The notes beneath the pieces were generated by a model. It ran no database searches and was not told where the DNA came from. It saw nothing but the letters and a program-made list of their open reading frames with translations. A stretch of DNA of 64,000 nucleotides from JADKIH01 sp031385005 (GTDB taxonomy: Bacteria > Bacteroidota > Bacteroidia > AKYH767-A > 2013-40CM-41-45). The stretch's first letter is position 1. Every line of letters begins with the position of its first letter. The stretch covers positions 1 to 64,000 of the forward strand of contig JANNBB010000016.1 in the NCBI GenBank assembly GCA_031385005.1, in the 5' to 3' direction. This document shows positions 60,403 to 64,000 of this stretch, piece by piece. The translations under genes and the position numbers were made by a program.

Positions 60403-61980
60403 ATGGCAGAAGTTAGACCCGATGAAGTATCAGCCATTTTGCGTCAGCAATTGGCGGGCTTTAAGACCGAAAAAGAACTCGAAGAAGTTGGTACCGTATT
60501 GCAAGTAGGTGATGGTATCGCTCGTATTTATGGACTCACCAAGGTTCAATCCGGTGAGTTGATCGAATTTGAAAACGGACTACAAGGAATCGTATTAAAT
60601 CTCGAAGAAGATAACGTCGGAGCAGTATTGCTCGGTGTTTCTTCTGAAATAAAAGAAGGTGACGTTGTTAAAAGAACCGGAAAAATCGGATCCATCAACG
60701 TGGGTGAAGGAATGTTGGGACGTGTTGTCGATACATTGGGAAAGACGATTGACGGAAAAGGTCCGATCACCGGTGAATTGTATGAAATGCCACTGGAGAG
60801 AAAAGCTCCCGGTGTAATCTTTCGTCAGCCGGTAACAGAACCGTTACAAACAGGAATTAAGGCGATCGATGCGATGATTCCAATCGGTCGTGGTCAGCGT
60901 GAGCTTATCATCGGCGACAGACAAACGGGAAAAACCGCAGTTGCAATCGATACAATCATCAACCAGAAAGAATTTTATGAAAAAGGAGAGCCGGTTTATT
61001 GCATCTATGTGGCCATCGGTCAGAAGGGTTCAACCATTGCACAAATTCTAAAGACACTTACAGAGGCCGGAGCTATGCCTTATACGGTAATCGTTGCCGC
61101 TCCTGCATCAGTTCCTGCACCTATGCAGTTTTTCGCTCCCATGGCGGGTGCTGCTATCGGGGAATATTTCCGCGATACAGGTCGTCCTGCATTAATTGTA
61201 TTTGATGATCTTTCTAAACAAGCGGTAGCATACCGTGAGGTTTCTCTTCTTCTTCGTCGTCCACCGGGACGTGAAGCTTATCCGGGTGATGTATTCTATT
61301 TACACTCCCGTTTGCTGGAGAGAGCTGCGAAAATCATCAACTCCGATGAGATCGCACGCACCATGAACGATCTTCCGGAGTCTATCAGAGGAAAAGTAAA
61401 AGGCGGAGGTTCTCTTACCGCTCTTCCGATTATCGAAACACAGGCAGGCGACGTATCCGCATACATTCCTACAAACGTAATTTCAATTACCGACGGACAA
61501 ATCTTCCTCGAAGCGAATCTGTTCAACGCAGGTGTTCGTCCGGCGATTAACGTAGGTATTTCTGTTTCGCGTGTGGGTGGAAATGCACAAATCAAATCGA
61601 TGAAGAAAATTGCAGGAACATTGAAACTCGATCAGGCACAGTATCGCGAGTTGGAAGCGTTCTCAAAATTCGGATCCGATCTGGATGCATCGACAAAATC
61701 TACCCTTGATAAAGGTGCGCGCAACGTGGAAATCCTAAAGCAGCTTCAATATTCGCCGCTCACAGTTGAAAAGCAAGTAGCCATCATCTATTGCGGAACG
61801 AAAGGTTTACTTCGTGAAGTTCCTATTAGCAGAGTGAAAGAATTCGAAAACGAATATTTGTCACTTCTGGAAGCACAACATCGCTCTACGCTCGATGCCA
61901 TCCGCAAAGGACAGATCGACGAAAGTGTAACTTCAGTTTTAGAAAAAACAGCGAATGAATTAACACCAAAATACAGATAG
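60403..61980 (+). CDS. atpA: F0F1 ATP synthase subunit alpha
   Basis: 525 residues of standard length. The P-loop GDRQTGKT is at 171-178. The regulatory nucleotide-site regions (YPGDVFYLHSRLLERAAK, LPIIETQAGDVSAYIPTNVISITDGQ) and the arginine region SVSRVGGNAQ are intact. Alpha forms the F1 hexamer with beta, but the beta gene (atpD) is not in this window, in line with the split ATP synthase loci of Bacteroidota. Confidence 0.98.
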   Translation: MAEVRPDEVSAILRQQLAGFKTEKELEEVGTVLQVGDGIARIYGLTKVQSGELIEFENGLQGIVLNLEEDNVGAVLLGVSSEIKEGDVVKRTGKIGSINVGEGMLGRVVDTLGKTIDGKGPITGELYEMPLERKAPGVIFRQPVTEPLQTGIKAIDAMIPIGRGQRELIIGDRQTGKTAVAIDTIINQKEFYEKGEPVYCIYVAIGQKGSTIAQILKTLTEAGAMPYTVIVAAPASVPAPMQFFAPMAGAAIGEYFRDTGRPALIVFDDLSKQAVAYREVSLLLRRPPGREAYPGDVFYLHSRLLERAAKIINSDEIARTMNDLPESIRGKVKGGGSLTALPIIETQAGDVSAYIPTNVISITDGQIFLEANLFNAGVRPAINVGISVSRVGGNAQIKSMKKIAGTLKLDQAQYRELEAFSKFGSDLDASTKSTLDKGARNVEILKQLQYSPLTVEKQVAIIYCGTKGLLREVPISRVKEFENEYLSLLEAQHRSTLDAIRKGQIDESVTSVLEKTANELTPKYR

Positions 61981-62075
61981 TCACGAAGGACAAAGTGTGT
62001 TGAAACATAAAAAATAAAAAATTGTTTTAATTGTAGAAGCACACATTAACCAACAACTGTAAACAACCATCTTAA

Positions 62076-62951
62076 ATGGCAAATTTAAAAGAAGTACGTA
62101 GCCGAATAGCATCTGTAATCTCCACGCAGCAAATCACGAAAGCCATGAAAATGGTAAGTGCTGCTAAGCTCAGGAGAGCGCAGGATTCAATCGTCATGTT
62201 GCGTCCATATGCATCCAAACTCCGCGATATCATGGAGAATATTTCAGGAACGTTGGAAGGAAATGCGGGCGGACAATTTGCTGTCGTTCGTCCGGTGAAT
62301 AAAGTATTAATTATTGCCGTGAGTTCTAATCGTGGATTGTGCGGAGCGTTTAATACAAATGTCAACAGGCAAGTTAGCCGGATGATCCGTGAAAAATATG
62401 CTGCGCAGGCAAAAGCAGGAAATGTAAAAGTATTGGCTATCGGAAAAAAAGCAAGCGACTTTTTCAGCAAACTCACTCAAAATTATGCCGGTCAGCATAA
62501 CAATGTTTACAGCAATTTGAATTTTGAATTTGTATCGCAAGTTGCAGAAGGTGTAATGAAACAATTTGCCGCCGGCGAATACGATCGTGTTGAAGTCGTT
62601 TACAATCAATTTAAAAATGCAGCAGTTCAGCTTGTCGTAACCGAACAACTTTTGCCAATAACTTCTACTCAGGTTAAAACAAAAGCGGTAAACGATTATA
62701 TTTTTGAACCCGGGAAAGAAGAGCTCGTTCTCGCTCTTATTCCGAAAGCAGTGAAGACACAACTCTATAAAGCCGTTCTCGATTCATACGCTTCCGAGCA
62801 TGGAGCGCGAATGACATCTATGAGCAAGGCAACAGATAATGCGGGAGAAATTCTTCGTGATCTGCGCTTATCATATAACAAAGCTCGTCAGGCCTCCATC
62901 ACCGGTGAAATTTTAGAAATCGTAGCCGGAGCGGAAGCATTGAATGGTTAA
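62076..62951 (+). CDS. atpG: F0F1 ATP synthase subunit gamma
   Basis: 291 residues. The N-terminal helix (MANLKEVRSRIASVISTQQITKAMKMV) and the C-terminal helix (ATDNAGEILRDLRLSYNKARQASITGEILEIVAGAEAL) form the rotor coiled coil; SSNRGLCGAFNTNVNR marks the Rossmann-like central domain. It ends the ATP synthase genes here, 95 bases after atpA. Confidence 0.97.
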   Translation: MANLKEVRSRIASVISTQQITKAMKMVSAAKLRRAQDSIVMLRPYASKLRDIMENISGTLEGNAGGQFAVVRPVNKVLIIAVSSNRGLCGAFNTNVNRQVSRMIREKYAAQAKAGNVKVLAIGKKASDFFSKLTQNYAGQHNNVYSNLNFEFVSQVAEGVMKQFAAGEYDRVEVVYNQFKNAAVQLVVTEQLLPITSTQVKTKAVNDYIFEPGKEELVLALIPKAVKTQLYKAVLDSYASEHGARMTSMSKATDNAGEILRDLRLSYNKARQASITGEILEIVAGAEALNG

Positions 62952-63085
62952 GGAAATTTTATTCTTGCGGTAAGGTTTTCTTATTTCACTTAGTCCTGTT
63001 TCATTTTGTTTCGCTTGCAAAAGAATTCATTTGCTGACGAAAGTTTCCTTCGCTGTTATGTATAAACAGAATTAACGAAAAGAAA

Positions 63086-63652
63086 ATGAATTTAAGCTTC
63101 CACGAGATATTAACGGTTTCAACCATCCTCTTTGCGGTAATTGATATCATTGGTTCTATACCTGTGTTGTTACAGATTAAGACGAAAGTTGGCTACATCA
63201 AAGCAGAGCAGGCAACAATTGTTTCCTTTGTTATTATGATCGTATTTCTCTTTTTAGGAGAAACGATATTGCAATTTCTGGGCGTAGATGTTAAATCCTT
63301 TGCCATTGCCGGCTCCCTGGTCATCTTTTTTCTTGCCATGGAAATGATCCTTGGAATCCGGCTATATAAAGACGATATCCCGGAAACCGCCTCCATTGTG
63401 CCCGTTGCCTTCCCTTTAATAGCCGGAACAGGCACTATGACGACCCTTTTGTCGCTTCGTGCCGCATACGATTCAACGACCATAATTCTTGGAATTTTCC
63501 TCAATCTGGCCGTTGTTTACCTCGTTTTACGAAATCTTTACGTATTAGAACGATTTTTGGGCGTTGCAGGAATCAGCATTTTAAGGAAGGTTTTTGGCAT
63601 TGTACTACTTGCTATTTCCGTCAAGCTTTTCAGGACGAATATTGGATTTTAA
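63086..63652 (+). CDS. MarC family membrane protein
   Basis: 188 residues with six predicted membrane helices. The family pattern is present: FAVIDIIGSIPVLLQIKT in helix 1, FLGVDVKSFAIAGSLVIFFLAMEMILG in the middle, and VPVAFPLIAGTGTMTTLLSLRA before the fourth helix. Despite its name the family is not a proven drug exporter; its function is unknown. It is 134 bases after atpG and may be its own unit. Confidence 0.85.
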   Translation: MNLSFHEILTVSTILFAVIDIIGSIPVLLQIKTKVGYIKAEQATIVSFVIMIVFLFLGETILQFLGVDVKSFAIAGSLVIFFLAMEMILGIRLYKDDIPETASIVPVAFPLIAGTGTMTTLLSLRAAYDSTTIILGIFLNLAVVYLVLRNLYVLERFLGVAGISILRKVFGIVLLAISVKLFRTNIGF

Positions 63653-63696
63653 CATCTCCAAAAGAGTGATATTTTTATTTTTTTAAAAATTATCCT

Positions 63697-63704
63697 ATAT
63701 TTGA
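63697..63704 (+). promoter_or_regulatory. -7 box for the terminal secreted-protein gene
   Basis: TATATTTG, a full consensus match, lies 31 bases before the ATG at 63736. Confidence 0.5.
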
Positions 63705-63735
63705 AAAAGAGAAAAATAACCCCCCTCAAACGACT

Positions 63736-64000
63736 ATGAAAAAATTACTACCTATTAGTTTCATTCTTGTATTCATAACAGCTGTATTCAGTCAGTTGAA
63801 TTCAAATGCACAAGGAACACACCTCATGTGTACAACAACTTCCTCTACGGATACTAGCGGAACAATTTATGACAGCGGTGGTCCCACCGGCGAATATCTT
63901 GTTGATGAAGATTGTACCTTACTCGTTTCACCATCTTGTGCAACAAGTATCACACTTTCATTTTCACAATTTAGTACAGAGTCGGGTTGGGATTTTTTCC
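63736..64000 (+). CDS. secreted protein with CUB-like domain (cut by right edge)
   Basis: The first 88 residues are visible. A signal peptide (about 1-25, KLLPISFILVFITAVFS) is followed by GTIYDSGGPTGEYLVDEDCT and ITLSFSQFSTESGWDF, which matches the start of the CUB-type domains common in Bacteroidota surface proteins (Cys pairs, IYDSGG, conserved aromatic D/F positions). The rest of the protein, including any T9SS tail, is outside the window. Confidence 0.8.
   Translation, partial: MKKLLPISFILVFITAVFSQLNSNAQGTHLMCTTTSSTDTSGTIYDSGGPTGEYLVDEDCTLLVSPSCATSITLSFSQFSTESGWDFF

Noticed and set aside
1..64000. tRNA, rRNA, insertion sequence or phage genes
   Set aside because: No cloverleaf-like segments, rRNA conserved stretches, transposase or integrase motifs were seen on reading both strands, although a covariance-model search could not be run.

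Overview
The window comes from a member of the Bacteroidota (Flavobacteria/Sphingobacteria/Chitinophaga-type; I cannot place it further). The evidence is consistent: many secreted proteins end in type IX secretion (T9SS) sorting domains or a gliding-associated CHU_C domain, SprB-type repeats occur, a full-length SprE/PorW-like T9SS lipoprotein is present, promoters resemble the Bacteroidota -7 consensus TAnnTTTG, and the ATP synthase operon stops at atpG without atpD/atpC. No rRNA, tRNA, CRISPR array or transposase was found.

Layout. 0-8.2 kb: a Gre-factor-like protein, a small membrane protein, a TPR/WG-repeat protein, a small P-loop kinase, an FMN reductase, a translationally coupled J-protein/chromate-transporter pair and an APC permease. 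8.3-25.7 kb, nearly all minus strand: a DUF885 lipoprotein, a 1327-residue NIDO/PKD/CHU_C surface protein, a dipeptide epimerase, DUF456 and HEAT-like proteins, an FkbM methyltransferase, an HTH-ImmA/IrrE metalloprotease, a ppiB/secreted-nuclease pair, a DUF1579 protein, a double-thioredoxin protein and an O-methyltransferase. 26-32.7 kb: a T9SS-exported lysyl oxidase with the copper and LTQ-cofactor residues, a Reg_prop propeller protein, a SnoaL-like protein and a beta-rich adhesin.

33-46 kb is the accessory core. Two paralogous SprB-repeat surface proteins share an almost identical promoter, leader, signal peptide and repeat head, but carry different C-terminal parts and different downstream secreted genes. 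Each has an 8-bp tandem repeat (4 and 9 units) directly after the first ATG codons. Because 8 is not a multiple of 3, gain or loss of units shifts the frame, so this looks like a pair of phase-variable surface operons. The island also holds two fragments of the gene that lies complete at 45285-46013, and a duplicated 124-bp intergenic element. Its cargo genes look more AT-rich than the flanking housekeeping genes.

46-51 kb (minus): rseP, dxr, a GH3-family protein and an M23 peptidase. 51.5-56.2 kb: a secreted purple-acid-phosphatase-like enzyme and SprE/PorW. 56.5-63 kb: bactofilin, atpZ, a small membrane protein and atpBEFHAG with a strong hairpin between atpE and atpF. The window ends with a MarC-family protein and the start of a secreted CUB-like protein. 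Functionally, SprE belongs to the machinery that exports the roughly nine T9SS-type proteins encoded here.
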